13,566 nucleotides of DNA from DATJJW01 sp035491935 (GTDB taxonomy: Bacteria > Pseudomonadota > Alphaproteobacteria > ATCC43930 > CGMCC-115725), in NCBI GenBank assembly GCA_035491935.1, contig DATJJW010000289.1, positions 1-13,566 on the forward strand, written 5' to 3'. Below are positions 1-7,853 of the stretch, piece after piece (position 1 is the stretch's first letter; each line of letters starts with the position of its first letter). The notes beneath the pieces are model-generated. The model did not search any database and had not been told where the DNA came from. It saw only the letters and a list, made by a program, of their open reading frames with translations. The translations under genes were made by a program, and so were the position numbers.

Positions 1-117
1 GGTCCAACCTCGCATCCCGGCCTCTTCGACCGGCGCCCAACGGTCTAGAGGCGCGAGCGTTAGGACTCTCTTTATTTTTGCCTATGTCACGAAATCTTCA
101 TGTGACGAGCAATTACA

Positions 118-1041
118 TCAATTTCCCTGAACGATATTGACCGGCGTCTGTTGGAAGCCTGTGACGTCCGACAAAGCGCGCTTGATGCCATAGACGGCGA
201 CCTGATCGCCGAACTGGTCGACCGTGGCGATCACGGCGTGATTGCGCATATAGGGTTGAATCGATGGGATATTATCGAAGCCGCTGACCAGAACCTTACC
301 ATCGAGCCCGGCCTTGTGGATCGCGGTCAGCGCCCCCAGTGCCATGTCGTCATTGTCGCATAGGAGCGCCTTTACCTCCGGATGCGCCTTCAGGATGGCG
401 GTGGCCGCCGCCTCGGCGGGGGCGGTCTCCCACAAGCCGGGCCGGCTGTCGACCACCCTTATGCCCACCTGCGTCATCGCCTGGCGTAGGCCGGCGGTGC
501 GTTCCGCGCCATTGAAGGCGGTAGGCACGCCCTCGATGATGGCGACAGCATCGCCCTTGGCCAGCCGGCCGGCGACCATCTCGCCGACCTGACGCGCGGC
601 CTCGCGATTGTCCGGGCCGACATAGACCACCTTGAGATGCGCCTTGCGCAAGGCCGCCTGGTCCAGGCGGTTGTCGATGTTGACCACGTCGATGCCGGCA
701 TCGATCGCCTTCCTGACCACGGGGACGAGGGCCGTGGAATCGGCGGGGGCCAGGATGATCGCATCGACATGTTCGGATATCGCCCGGTCGACCAGGGCGA
801 TCTGGCCGGCAATGTCGGTCTCGTTGGGAATACCTGCAATATCCAAATCGAACTGGGTTGCGTTCAATGAGTGATAATACTGCGCACTTTTGACCATGTT
901 CTGGAAAAATTCATTGTCCAGCGACTTCATGATCAGGGCAATGTGCGGTTTTCCTGTCCCGGCGATGCACGGCGAGGGCGAAAAAGCGCAAAATATACTG
1001 CTGGATATCAGCACAAGCAAAGTAAGAGCTCGGTAAGTCAT
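118..1041 (-). CDS. Periplasmic sugar-type substrate-binding protein (PBP type I, ribose/LuxP-like)
   Basis: Exported binding protein of the ribose-binding/LacI-like fold, expected to bind a small ligand (often a sugar) in the periplasm. With the start at 1041 it has 307 residues: a signal peptide (basic R4, hydrophobic 5-20, likely cleavage near C25-I-A-G), then mature strand KPHIALIMKS and the DNEFF motif (42-46) that matches the DNPFF-type ligand loop. Further family signatures are DAIILAPAD (93-101), GIDVVNIDN (116-124), DNDDMALGA (229-237) and SGFDNIP (253-259). A longer start at 1071 adds 10 residues, but a good minus-strand promoter predicts transcription starting only a few bases before it, so 1041 is preferred. 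No permease or ATPase gene is adjacent; instead a histidine kinase is divergent. I infer a role as ligand receptor for that kinase. The exact ligand cannot be read from the sequence. Confidence 0.88.
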   Translation of the reverse strand: MTYRALTLLVLISSSIFCAFSPSPCIAGTGKPHIALIMKSLDNEFFQNMVKSAQYYHSLNATQFDLDIAGIPNETDIAGQIALVDRAISEHVDAIILAPADSTALVPVVRKAIDAGIDVVNIDNRLDQAALRKAHLKVVYVGPDNREAARQVGEMVAGRLAKGDAVAIIEGVPTAFNGAERTAGLRQAMTQVGIRVVDSRPGLWETAPAEAAATAILKAHPEVKALLCDNDDMALGALTAIHKAGLDGKVLVSGFDNIPSIQPYMRNHAVIATVDQFGDQVAVYGIKRALSDVTGFQQTPVNIVQGN

Positions 1042-1080
1042 CGTCCCGGTACCGTTAGCCATTTTTGTCATAATGGGAGA

Positions 1081-1110
1081 ATTATTTTTGCGATTTTAAC
1101 AGTTTGTCAG
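1081..1110 (-). promoter_or_regulatory. Putative sigma70 promoter of the binding-protein gene
   Basis: Read on the minus strand, CTGACA (1110-1105) and AATAAT (1086-1081) are separated by 18 bases, each one mismatch from consensus. Transcription would start near 1074, which leaves almost no leader for a start at 1071 but about 33 bases for the start at 1041. This is a visual match only. Confidence 0.4.
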
Positions 1111-1121
1111 CACCGGCAAAA

Positions 1122-1132
1122 GGACAATGTCC
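1122..1132. promoter_or_regulatory. Small palindrome GGACA-A-TGTCC between divergent sensor genes
   Basis: Arms GGACA (1122-1126) and TGTCC (1128-1132) surround one central base, in the 98-bp divergent gap between the binding-protein and kinase genes. It sits just upstream of the predicted minus-strand -35 element and 38 bases before the kinase start, a reasonable operator position. Read on the minus strand it contains ATTGTCC, the same core found at the IclR-gene start and in the lyase promoter further right. The regulator is unknown. Confidence 0.35.
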
Positions 1133-1169
1133 GCCACGTTTTGAAGCAGGTAGGTTCATTTGACTTGTC

Positions 1170-2738
1170 ATGATGAGGCGATCGGGCAGCCATTCGGTCG
1201 TTGCTGAGAAGAGCGATGACGCCTGGGACCGGCTCAGCATGTCGCGTGGCGGCAGGGCTAGCCTGTCGACGCGCCTGATTCGTATCGTCGTGCCGCTCGT
1301 GCTGCTGGCGGGCTTCCTCGCTGCCGGCGTTGCCGGCGGTATACAGATCCATGCGGCACAGAAAGGCCGCCTCGAGCAGGCCCGGCTGCTCGGCCACTCC
1401 TATGCGGCGTTGCTGCGCGACTATGTCGTCGACATGGACACGCCGCAATTGGCGCCGATCCTGAAGGTCGCGGCGTCAAATGGGCCGGTCGTCTGCGCCT
1501 CGCTCACCGCCAACGGCCTGCCATTGCGTTATGGCTGGCCGTCGATCGACTGTACCGCCGATGGCCGGCCGGGGCGTCTGATCTCTACGCCGATCATGGC
1601 CGAGGGGCGGGAGATCGCGATGCTGAACCTGCGGCTGCAGGAAAGTTTTCTCGGATCCCCATTACTGGCCTTGGCCGCGCCCGGCATGCTGGTCATCGCC
1701 ACGACCTTGCTGGCGTTGGGTCTGGTCCTGGCTGTCGTGCTGCGGCGGCAGGTGGCCGGGCCGATCCAGCGGCTGACCGGCGCCATGCAGCAATTGAGCG
1801 GTGGCTCGACCCTCTTCACCATCCCTGAGGCCGATCGACATGACGAGATCGGCGAGATGGCGCGGGCGCTCACCGTGTTCCGCCACACCAAGATTGAGGC
1901 CGACCGGATTTCCGCCGAGCTGCGCGAAGCCCAGGACGAGCTGATCGAATCCGCGAAGCTGGCCTTCCTGGGCTCCATGGTCGCCGGCGTGGCCCATGAG
2001 GTGAATACGCCGATCGGCATTTGCGTCACCGCGGTCGCCACGGCGGATGATTTATTGAAGGAGGCGGAGCGCAGCCTGGCTGCGCGCGAGCTGACCGAGG
2101 CCGACCTCATCGACTTCTTCGCCAAGATGCGGCTTTCGGATTCGCTGGTGCTGGCCAATCTGGAGCGCGCGGCGACCCTGGTGCGCAGCTTCAAGGGCAT
2201 CGCCACCGACCAGGCGAGCGAGATGCCGCGCCGGCTCGATCTCGGCCAATATTTGCGCGAGGTGGTGGCTTCGCTGCAACCCGAATTGAAGCGCACCCGC
2301 GTCGAGGTCGTGGTCGAGGCCGATGAGGGGCTGGAGGCGACAGTGCTGGCGGGCGCCTTGTGGCAGATCGTCAGCAACCTGGTGCTGAACGGCGCGGTGC
2401 ATGCCTTCGATCCCGGCGCCAGCGGCACGATCACCCTTACCGCCGGAGCGGAGCGGCGCAACCATCTGCGCCTGTCATATCGCGACGATGGCAAGGGTAT
2501 GGCACCGGCGGTCCGCGAGCATATCTTCGAGCCGTTCTTCACCACCCGCCGCGGCCAGGGCGGCACCGGGCTGGGCCTGTTCATCACCTACAATCTGGTC
2601 ACCCAGAGCCTGGGCGGCCGTATCAACTGCGAGAGCGAAGCGGGGCAGGGCACGCGTTTCGATATCGTCTTTCCCATAACGCCGCCGAAGCCGCGCAACG
2701 CGGCCTCGCCCCGACAGCGCGAGGTTTTCGTTCCATGA
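1170..2738 (+). CDS. Transmembrane sensor histidine kinase (HAMP, HisKA-type, HATPase)
   Basis: Inner-membrane kinase of 522 residues that should autophosphorylate and pass phosphate to the overlapping response regulator. Layout: first membrane helix about 38-57, periplasmic sensor region about 60-162, second helix about 165-191, HAMP about 190-243 (P198, DEIGEM 225-230), phosphoacceptor region with H276 in VAHEVNTPIG, then the ATPase domain with N box NLVLN (403-407), G1 box DDGKGM (439-444), F box FEPFFTT (453-459) and G2 box GGTGLGL (464-470). The sensor region carries two cysteines, C109 and C128, that could form a disulfide. ATG codons at 1170 and 1173 are both possible and neither has a strong ribosome site; M24 at 1239 is a third option. 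Its stop overlaps the next start as ATGA. The divergent neighbour is a periplasmic binding protein, the probable extracellular partner. Confidence 0.93.
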   Translation: MMRRSGSHSVVAEKSDDAWDRLSMSRGGRASLSTRLIRIVVPLVLLAGFLAAGVAGGIQIHAAQKGRLEQARLLGHSYAALLRDYVVDMDTPQLAPILKVAASNGPVVCASLTANGLPLRYGWPSIDCTADGRPGRLISTPIMAEGREIAMLNLRLQESFLGSPLLALAAPGMLVIATTLLALGLVLAVVLRRQVAGPIQRLTGAMQQLSGGSTLFTIPEADRHDEIGEMARALTVFRHTKIEADRISAELREAQDELIESAKLAFLGSMVAGVAHEVNTPIGICVTAVATADDLLKEAERSLAARELTEADLIDFFAKMRLSDSLVLANLERAATLVRSFKGIATDQASEMPRRLDLGQYLREVVASLQPELKRTRVEVVVEADEGLEATVLAGALWQIVSNLVLNGAVHAFDPGASGTITLTAGAERRNHLRLSYRDDGKGMAPAVREHIFEPFFTTRRGQGGTGLGLFITYNLVTQSLGGRINCESEAGQGTRFDIVFPITPPKPRNAASPRQREVFVP

Positions 2739-4324
2739 CCAGCGAGACAGGCTATCCGAGTTTCCTGAAGCCTGCGGCCCCAGCTGCCGAGGCCGCGTCC
2801 CAGCCTGTCGGCAAGCAACCGTGGATCGTCGTCATCGCCGATGACGAACCGGATGTGCACACGGTGACGCAATTCGCGCTTGACGGCTTCCAGTTCGAGG
2901 GGCGGCCGCTGCGCCTGATGCACGCGCATTCGGGACGGGAGACGGTCGAGCTGTTGCGCAATATGCCCGATGTGGCGCTCCTGCTGCTCGATGTCGTGAT
3001 GGAGAGCGAGCATGCTGGGCTGGAGGCGGTCAAGAGCATCCGCGGCGAGCTGGGCAACCAGCGGGTGCGCATCGTGCTGCGCACCGGCCAGCCGGGAGCG
3101 GCGCCCGAGGCGGATGTCATCTCGCAGTACGACATCAACGGCTACGCCGACAAGACGGAGCTGACCAAGCGCAAGCTGCAGACCATCCTTTATTCCTGCT
3201 TGCGGTCCTTCCGCGACATTCAGACGATCGAATGCCAGCTGCGCGTCATCAATGCCAACCGGCGTGGATTGGAGCGGGTCATCGACGCCACGGCGACGAT
3301 CTTCCAGATCTCCAGCTTCGAACGCTTCACCGAGGGCGTGCTGGAGCAGTTGAGCGTGCTGGCGACCCCCTATGAGGGCGACTGCATGTCCAGCGGTCTC
3401 TATGCCCGTGTCTCGGGCGTGGCCGCGACCAACAGCCAGGGCGATTTCCGCATCATCGCCGGCACCGGGCCGTACGAGGGGGCGGTCGGCCAGCATCTGG
3501 TCTCGGCGGTGACGCCGGAGGTCCATGAGCGGATCATGCGTTGCCTGACCGAAAAGCGCAGCGCCATCGGCGCCGATGATTATATCGGCGTGTTCGCCAG
3601 CGATTTCGGTGCGGCCAAGGTGGTCTACATCTCGGGCTGCGCTTCGACCGCGATCAACGACCACATGATCGAGCTGTTCTCGCGCAATGTCGGCATCGCC
3701 TTCGACAATATCGAACTGCGCACGGTCATCGAGGAGACGCAGCGCGAGATCGTCTATCGCCTGGGGGGTGCTGTCGAGACACGCTCGAAGGAGACGGCCA
3801 ACCATGTGCGACGCGTGGCGCAGATCTCGCGTCTGCTGGGCCTGCGCCACGGCATGAGCGAGAAGGAGGCGGAGGTCTTCTATCTGGCTTCGCCCCTGCA
3901 CGATCTCGGCAAGATCGGCATCCCCGATCACATCCTGAACAAGCCCGGCAAGCTCACGCCCGAGGAATGGGAGGTCATGAAGACCCATCCGATCATCGGC
4001 TACAATCTGCTGAAGGATTCGGCGATGGAGATTCTGCGCGTCGGCGCGCAGATCTCGCTCGACCATCATGAGAAATGGGACGGTTCCGGCTATCCCTACG
4101 GCAAGAGCGGCGCGGAGATCAGCATCCATGGCCGCATCACCGCCGTGGTCGATGTGTTCGACGCGCTGGGCAGCCGCCGTTGCTACAAGGAGGCTTGGCC
4201 GCTGGCGGATGTCACCCAGCACATCGCCGACAATGCCGGCAGCCATTTCGACCCGGAGATCGTCGAACTGCTGTTCGCCAATCTCGACGATGTGACGGCG
4301 ATCAGCCGCGCTTTCCCGGACTGA
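2735..4324 (+). CDS. Response regulator: receiver, DUF3369 and HD-GYP cyclic-di-GMP phosphodiesterase
   Basis: Cytoplasmic 529-residue output protein of the two-component system, predicted to hydrolyse cyclic-di-GMP when controlled by phosphorylation. The receiver spans about 28-155, with acidic pocket D36-D37-E38, phosphoacceptor D86 (LLLLDVV) and K140. A DUF3369 domain follows (about 190-330). The HD-GYP domain (about 335-520) keeps every metal ligand known from the family: E353, H357, H389-D390 (HDLGKIGIPD), H418, H444-H445 and D473, plus the GYP signature at 452-454 in KWDGSGYP. It should therefore be catalytically competent, with the full set of ligands described for trinuclear enzymes. 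The open frame continues upstream inside the kinase gene, but ATG 2735 overlaps the kinase stop (ATGA) and starts right before the receiver, so translational coupling is likely. No GGDEF domain is present. Confidence 0.94.
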   Translation: MTSETGYPSFLKPAAPAAEAASQPVGKQPWIVVIADDEPDVHTVTQFALDGFQFEGRPLRLMHAHSGRETVELLRNMPDVALLLLDVVMESEHAGLEAVKSIRGELGNQRVRIVLRTGQPGAAPEADVISQYDINGYADKTELTKRKLQTILYSCLRSFRDIQTIECQLRVINANRRGLERVIDATATIFQISSFERFTEGVLEQLSVLATPYEGDCMSSGLYARVSGVAATNSQGDFRIIAGTGPYEGAVGQHLVSAVTPEVHERIMRCLTEKRSAIGADDYIGVFASDFGAAKVVYISGCASTAINDHMIELFSRNVGIAFDNIELRTVIEETQREIVYRLGGAVETRSKETANHVRRVAQISRLLGLRHGMSEKEAEVFYLASPLHDLGKIGIPDHILNKPGKLTPEEWEVMKTHPIIGYNLLKDSAMEILRVGAQISLDHHEKWDGSGYPYGKSGAEISIHGRITAVVDVFDALGSRRCYKEAWPLADVTQHIADNAGSHFDPEIVELLFANLDDVTAISRAFPD

Positions 4325-4340
4325 GGAATACTACCTCACG

Positions 4341-4371
4341 CGTCATGACCGGGCTTGTCCCGGCCACGACG
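4341..4371. repeat. REP-like palindrome / likely bidirectional terminator
   Basis: Imperfect inverted repeat with 13-base arms (4341-4353 and 4359-4371) around the loop CTTGT; the core is CCGGG-CTTGT-CCCGG. Two A/C mismatches in the plus-strand RNA become G-U wobbles in the minus-strand RNA, so the hairpin is stronger for the leftward transcript. It lies between convergent genes (stops at 4324 and 4402), a usual place for a terminator. From memory it resembles a widespread intergenic palindrome of alphaproteobacteria; there is no T tract. Confidence 0.6.
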
Positions 4372-4401
4372 GGTTGAGAGCAGGCCGGCGAGAGCGCCAG
4401 A

Positions 4402-5352
4402 TCAAAGACCGAGCAAAGTTGCAGCGTTGCCGTAAGCGACCTTGGTGCGCAAACCCTCATCCATCGCCACATCATCCATGAAGCGGGCGGCTTCGATCGC
4501 AGATTCGAAGGGGTAATCGGCCGAGAACATGACGCGGCTGTCGCCGAGCGCCTCCAATGCGCAGACGAGCGGCTCGCGCGAATACATGCCCGAGCAGGTG
4601 ACCAGCAGATTTTCGCGGATATATGCCGAAGGCGGTCGCTTGAGCGGCACGTTGTAGAGCTTGGCGCGGCTGTCCAGGCGCCAGAGCAAATAGGGCAACG
4701 TCTCGCCCAGATGGCCCAGCACCAGCTTGGCACCTGGATAGCGGTCGAAGAGGCCGCTGAACACGATGCGCAGCGCGTGGCTGCCGGTCTCGACGGTCCA
4801 TTCCCAGGTCGCGCGCTTGAGGCCGTAGACGCCCTCCAACGTGGCGAAGGGCTGGACCGGGTCGCCTGGATGCAAATAGACGAGGCTGCCCAGCGCCTCG
4901 ACCCGTTCCCAGAAGGGAAAGAGATCAGGATGGTCGAGATGGCGGCCATTGGTCTGGCCGTTGATCAAGGCACCCTTGAAGCCCAGATCGCGCACGCAGC
5001 GCTCCAACTCGTCGGCTGCCGCCTTGCCGTCCTGCATCGGCAGATGGGCGAAGCCGGCAAAACGGGTCGGCTGCTTCGACACCTCCCTGGCCAGGAAGTC
5101 GTTAGCCTGCCGCGCCCTGCGGATCGCGGTCGCGGTGTCGGGCTCGACCTGTACGCCCGGACCGGAGAGCGACAGCACCGACCAGCGGATGCCGGCCTGG
5201 TCCATGATTTCCAGCCGCTGGCCGCCGAAATCGGTCAGCGCGCCATGCAGGCGCTGCCGTACGGCAGCCGGCACATCGGCGACGGTCGGGTTCCAGTAAT
5301 CGTCGAAGCCGGGGGCGAGGAAATGCTCTTCGAGCGCGATCTTCTGCGTCAT
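4402..5352 (-). CDS. Amidohydrolase-family metalloenzyme, gamma-resorcylate decarboxylase-like
   Basis: Cytoplasmic 316-residue TIM-barrel metalloenzyme of the amidohydrolase-2 (ACMSD-like) family. The N terminus ALEEHF matches the Rhizobium-type gamma-resorcylate (2,6-dihydroxybenzoate) decarboxylase as I remember it, including ligand positions E8 and H10; the other expected ligands are H161 (YLHPGDP), H214 (LGHLGE) and D279 (FSADYPFE). Members of this clade decarboxylate hydroxylated aromatic acids without an organic cofactor, while some relatives are hydrolases, so the reaction is inferred. The ribosome site AGGGAGAGG lies 9 bases before the ATG. It is separated from the MFS gene by 112 bp with a 22-bp palindrome, so it probably has its own promoter while belonging to the same catabolic cluster. 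The last residues, NAATLLGL, match the normal family ending, so it looks intact. Confidence 0.88.
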   Translation of the reverse strand: MTQKIALEEHFLAPGFDDYWNPTVADVPAAVRQRLHGALTDFGGQRLEIMDQAGIRWSVLSLSGPGVQVEPDTATAIRRARQANDFLAREVSKQPTRFAGFAHLPMQDGKAAADELERCVRDLGFKGALINGQTNGRHLDHPDLFPFWERVEALGSLVYLHPGDPVQPFATLEGVYGLKRATWEWTVETGSHALRIVFSGLFDRYPGAKLVLGHLGETLPYLLWRLDSRAKLYNVPLKRPPSAYIRENLLVTCSGMYSREPLVCALEALGDSRVMFSADYPFESAIEAARFMDDVAMDEGLRTKVAYGNAATLLGL

Positions 5353-5378
5353 GGCGTGAAGCCTCTCCCTTTAAATAT

Positions 5379-5400
5379 CGTTCGTCCATATGGATGAACG
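5379..5400. promoter_or_regulatory. 22-bp operator-like palindrome upstream of the decarboxylase-like gene
   Basis: Two 11-base arms, CGTTCGTCCAT (5379-5389) and ATGGATGAACG (5390-5400), are reverse complements apart from one position. It lies 27 bases upstream of the leftward gene's start and just before its ribosome site, where a bound repressor would block transcription. It is the only long palindrome in the 5353-5464 gap. The binding protein is unknown; the IclR protein of this cluster or an outside regulator are both possible. Confidence 0.55.
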
Positions 5401-5464
5401 GTTCTTCTGCTTGTTGGTAAGGAAGCATGATTACATGTCGGTCGCAAGCCCGATCTGTGGCACT

Positions 5465-6820
5465 TCAGGGCGATACTTCTTCCAGTATCCGGCCATTGGT
5501 TTCGGTCGCGAACAGCATGACGATGATGGCGGCGGCCAGCACGGTCAGGCCGAAGACCAGGAATACCGTGGCGAGGCCGCCGGAGCCGACGAGGTTACCG
5601 ACCAGGATCGGGCCGACGATCGAGGCGATGCGCAGCCAGGCCGTGGCGGCTCCGCTGCCTAGCGCGCGCATGCGGGTCGGGTACATTTCCGAAGTGTAGA
5701 GATACATCGATAGCGACAGCGTGCTGACGCACATGAAGCTGATGGTCGAGAGCACCAGCACGCGCTCGGCGCTGCTGGGGCCGATCCACCAGAGGGTCAG
5801 CAGCGAGAAGGCCGAGCCCAGGAAGGCGCCGGCGAACCAGCGCCGTCGGCCGACCCGATCGATGAACAAGGCGCAGGCGAGGCTGGTGACCAGCCCCAGC
5901 AGCGAGGAGACAAGCCCATAGCTGAGCGCCTGTTCCAGCGGCAGCTTGAACACCTGCTGATAGACGCTGGGCAGCCACGTGGTGAGGCCGTAATTCGCGA
6001 GATACGTCGCGAACCAGCAGACCCAGAGCACGAGGGTGCGGCCGAGATATATGCCGCCGAACAAATCGGCCCAGCGCGCCTTGGCCTGGGGCGTGGCCGG
6101 TGCCGAGGGGGCAGGCGGTGGCAGGGGCGATCGGGTCGTGCGTTGCACCGCCTGCTCGATGCCTTCCAGGCTTTGCGTGGCGGCATCCATCCTGCCCGCA
6201 TTGGCGAGCCAGCGCGGGCTTTCCGGCAGGACGCGCAGCATGAAGAGCGCCAGGAGGGCCGGCAGCCCGCCGACATAAAACATGTACTGCCAGCCCAGAT
6301 GCGGCACGATCCAGCGGCCGAGTAGCGCGGCCATCAGGATGCCGGTCGGGAAGATCAGCTCGAACAGCAGGACGAAACGGCCGCGCCCGCGTGCCCTGGT
6401 CAGCTCGCTGACATAAGTGGCGGCCACCGGCACCTCGGCGCCGAGCCCCAGCCCCTGCAACACGCGCAGCCAGACCAGCGACTGATAGCTCCAGGCATGG
6501 GCGCAGGCGATGCTGAGCAGGCCGAACCACAGAATCGCAGCGACGATGACCGGGCGGCGGCCGAAACGCTCGGCCAGCCAGCCGCCGGCGAGCGCGCCGA
6601 CCAGCTGACCGATATAGCCGGTCGAAATCAGCCAGCCGATCTCACCCGGATGCAGATGCCAGAGCGGGATGATCGCGGGCAGGATATAGGCGATGGCGAG
6701 CGCGTCGAAGGCATCGAAGAAGGTGGCGGTGCCGACCACGACCCGCATGCGCACATGCCAGGAGGAAAGCGGCAGCCGCTCCAGCCGGGCGACGATGTCG
6801 GCCGGTGTCGTTGACGGCAT
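5465..6820 (-). CDS. MFS transporter, metabolite:H+ symporter type
   Basis: Inner-membrane major facilitator protein of 451 residues with about 12 hydrophobic helices, probably importing the substrate of the neighbouring amidohydrolases by proton symport. Visible motifs: FFDAFDALAIAYILP in helix 1 (34-48), the acidic FDxFD pattern seen in aromatic-acid and related symporters; motif A GGWLAERFGRRP (79-90); LPESPRWL (198-205) after helix 6; a proline/alanine-rich central loop (about 230-247); the second-half counterpart DRVGRRR (321-327); and SEMYPTRMRALGSG (377-390). The frame stays open 32 codons further, but that would overlap the preceding gene, and the family-like start is MPSTTPADIVARLERLPLS at 6820, 25 bases after the upstream stop. 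No clear ribosome site is seen, which suggests translational coupling. The substrate is not determined; the context points to a small carboxylate. Confidence 0.88.
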   Translation of the reverse strand: MPSTTPADIVARLERLPLSSWHVRMRVVVGTATFFDAFDALAIAYILPAIIPLWHLHPGEIGWLISTGYIGQLVGALAGGWLAERFGRRPVIVAAILWFGLLSIACAHAWSYQSLVWLRVLQGLGLGAEVPVAATYVSELTRARGRGRFVLLFELIFPTGILMAALLGRWIVPHLGWQYMFYVGGLPALLALFMLRVLPESPRWLANAGRMDAATQSLEGIEQAVQRTTRSPLPPPAPSAPATPQAKARWADLFGGIYLGRTLVLWVCWFATYLANYGLTTWLPSVYQQVFKLPLEQALSYGLVSSLLGLVTSLACALFIDRVGRRRWFAGAFLGSAFSLLTLWWIGPSSAERVLVLSTISFMCVSTLSLSMYLYTSEMYPTRMRALGSGAATAWLRIASIVGPILVGNLVGSGGLATVFLVFGLTVLAAAIIVMLFATETNGRILEEVSP

Positions 6821-6845
6821 TTCCACATTGCCGATAGGAAGCGGG

Positions 6846-7853
6846 CTAGGCACGGGTAGCTCTGGCCAGGAGTTGGCGGGCATTGCCGCCCTCGACCAGG
6901 CGGCGGCTTTCGGCATCGAATGCGCAGGCGTCGAACAGCTTCAAGGGCTCGACATCGCCGAAGGGATAGTCGCTGCCGAAGACCAGCCGGTCGACGCCGA
7001 CCCGGGCCGCGACGATGTCGCAGACCAGCGGGTCGTAGGTCACGGTGTCGAAATGGAAATGCCGCAGATACTCGCTGGGTTTGCGGCGCAGATTCCTCAT
7101 ACTCGGCGGATGGGCGGTGGCATTGCGGTCGAGGCGCGCGATGTAGGTCGGCAGGAAACCGCCGGCATGGGAGATGACGATCTCGAGCCCGGGATGGCGC
7201 TCGAACGTGCCCTCATAGATCAGCGAGGCCATCGCTCGCGTCTCCTCGATGCCCTGGCCGATGCCGTTCCACAGCGAATATTCCTGGAAGGCGGGGTCCT
7301 TGATGCCGTCGGGATGGACAAAGGGGATGGCGCCGAGATCGGCGATCGCTTCCCAGATCGGGCGGAAATAATCGTGGCCCAGATAATGCGGGCCGACCGC
7401 CGCCGGCAAATTGGCGATGCGCAGCTTGAGGTGCCGGACCGCATGCTCCAGCTCGGCGAGTGCGCGGGGCATGTCCTGCAAGGGCAGGGTGAAGGTGCCG
7501 GTGAAGCGTGTGGGATATGCCCGGACCCAATCGGCTATGGCCTCATTGGCCATGCGGTCGAGCTCGGCCGCCTCCGCGCCATCGGCGAAGAAGCTGCTTT
7601 GCGAGACGGTGCTGGTCGAGATCACTGCGTGCGCAATGCCGCGGTGATCCATATCGGCCAGCTGCACCATGGGGTCGGTCATCTTGGCGAAGATCGGCCA
7701 GCGTGGCGAATCCGGCGTCGGTCGTGGCTCCATGGCCCGCATGCCAAAGCCGCTGATCACATTGTGGTTGACCGTGCGGGCATAGGCCTCGGCGTGCAGC
7801 ACATGGGCGTGGAAATCGATGGCGCCCTGGGGCAGCACGGCCGGATCGCTCAT
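6846..7853 (-). CDS. Amidohydrolase-family metalloenzyme (ACMSD-like), cytoplasmic
   Basis: A 335-residue amidohydrolase-2 protein, metal-dependent hydrolase or decarboxylase. Ligands by family pattern: H15-x-H17 in DFHAHVL, H180 in PFVHPDG, H229 in ISHAGGF, and D295 in FGSDYPFGD. The HxH start differs from the ExH of the neighbour at 4402-5352, so these are distinct subfamilies rather than a recent duplication. The open frame runs far upstream, but the family-like N terminus starts at ATG 7853, which overlaps the stop of the preceding gene as ATGA; coupled translation is likely. There is no signal peptide, unlike its upstream partner. In the predicted leftward transcript it lies second, ahead of the MFS transporter. 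The pathway role is probably a later step on the product of the exported enzyme or on an imported substrate; this is inference from gene order. Confidence 0.87.
   Translation of the reverse strand: MSDPAVLPQGAIDFHAHVLHAEAYARTVNHNVISGFGMRAMEPRPTPDSPRWPIFAKMTDPMVQLADMDHRGIAHAVISTSTVSQSSFFADGAEAAELDRMANEAIADWVRAYPTRFTGTFTLPLQDMPRALAELEHAVRHLKLRIANLPAAVGPHYLGHDYFRPIWEAIADLGAIPFVHPDGIKDPAFQEYSLWNGIGQGIEETRAMASLIYEGTFERHPGLEIVISHAGGFLPTYIARLDRNATAHPPSMRNLRRKPSEYLRHFHFDTVTYDPLVCDIVAARVGVDRLVFGSDYPFGDVEPLKLFDACAFDAESRRLVEGGNARQLLARATRA

Noticed and set aside
1..117. Weak GTCAC/GTGAC inverted repeat downstream of the binding-protein gene
   Set aside because: Five-base arms with an 11-base loop and no following T tract on the relevant strand; not enough for a terminator call.
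908..920. A 13-base match (AATTCATTGTCCA) to the lyase operator
   Set aside because: It lies in coding sequence for the conserved LDNEFF motif of the binding protein, so the match is explained by protein constraint and chance.
2360..2734. Upstream extension of the HD-GYP regulator frame
   Set aside because: It lies inside the kinase ATPase domain coding sequence, and its translation is low-complexity Arg/Gly/Pro-rich; the ATGA overlap at 2735 gives the natural start.
2588..4246. A 552-codon open frame antisense to the HD-GYP gene
   Set aside because: No recognisable domain, and the composition is typical of a shadow of a GC-rich gene.
6821..6916. N-terminal extension of the MFS transporter by 32 residues
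   Set aside because: It overlaps the preceding amidohydrolase gene, is not hydrophobic and has no family-like sequence.
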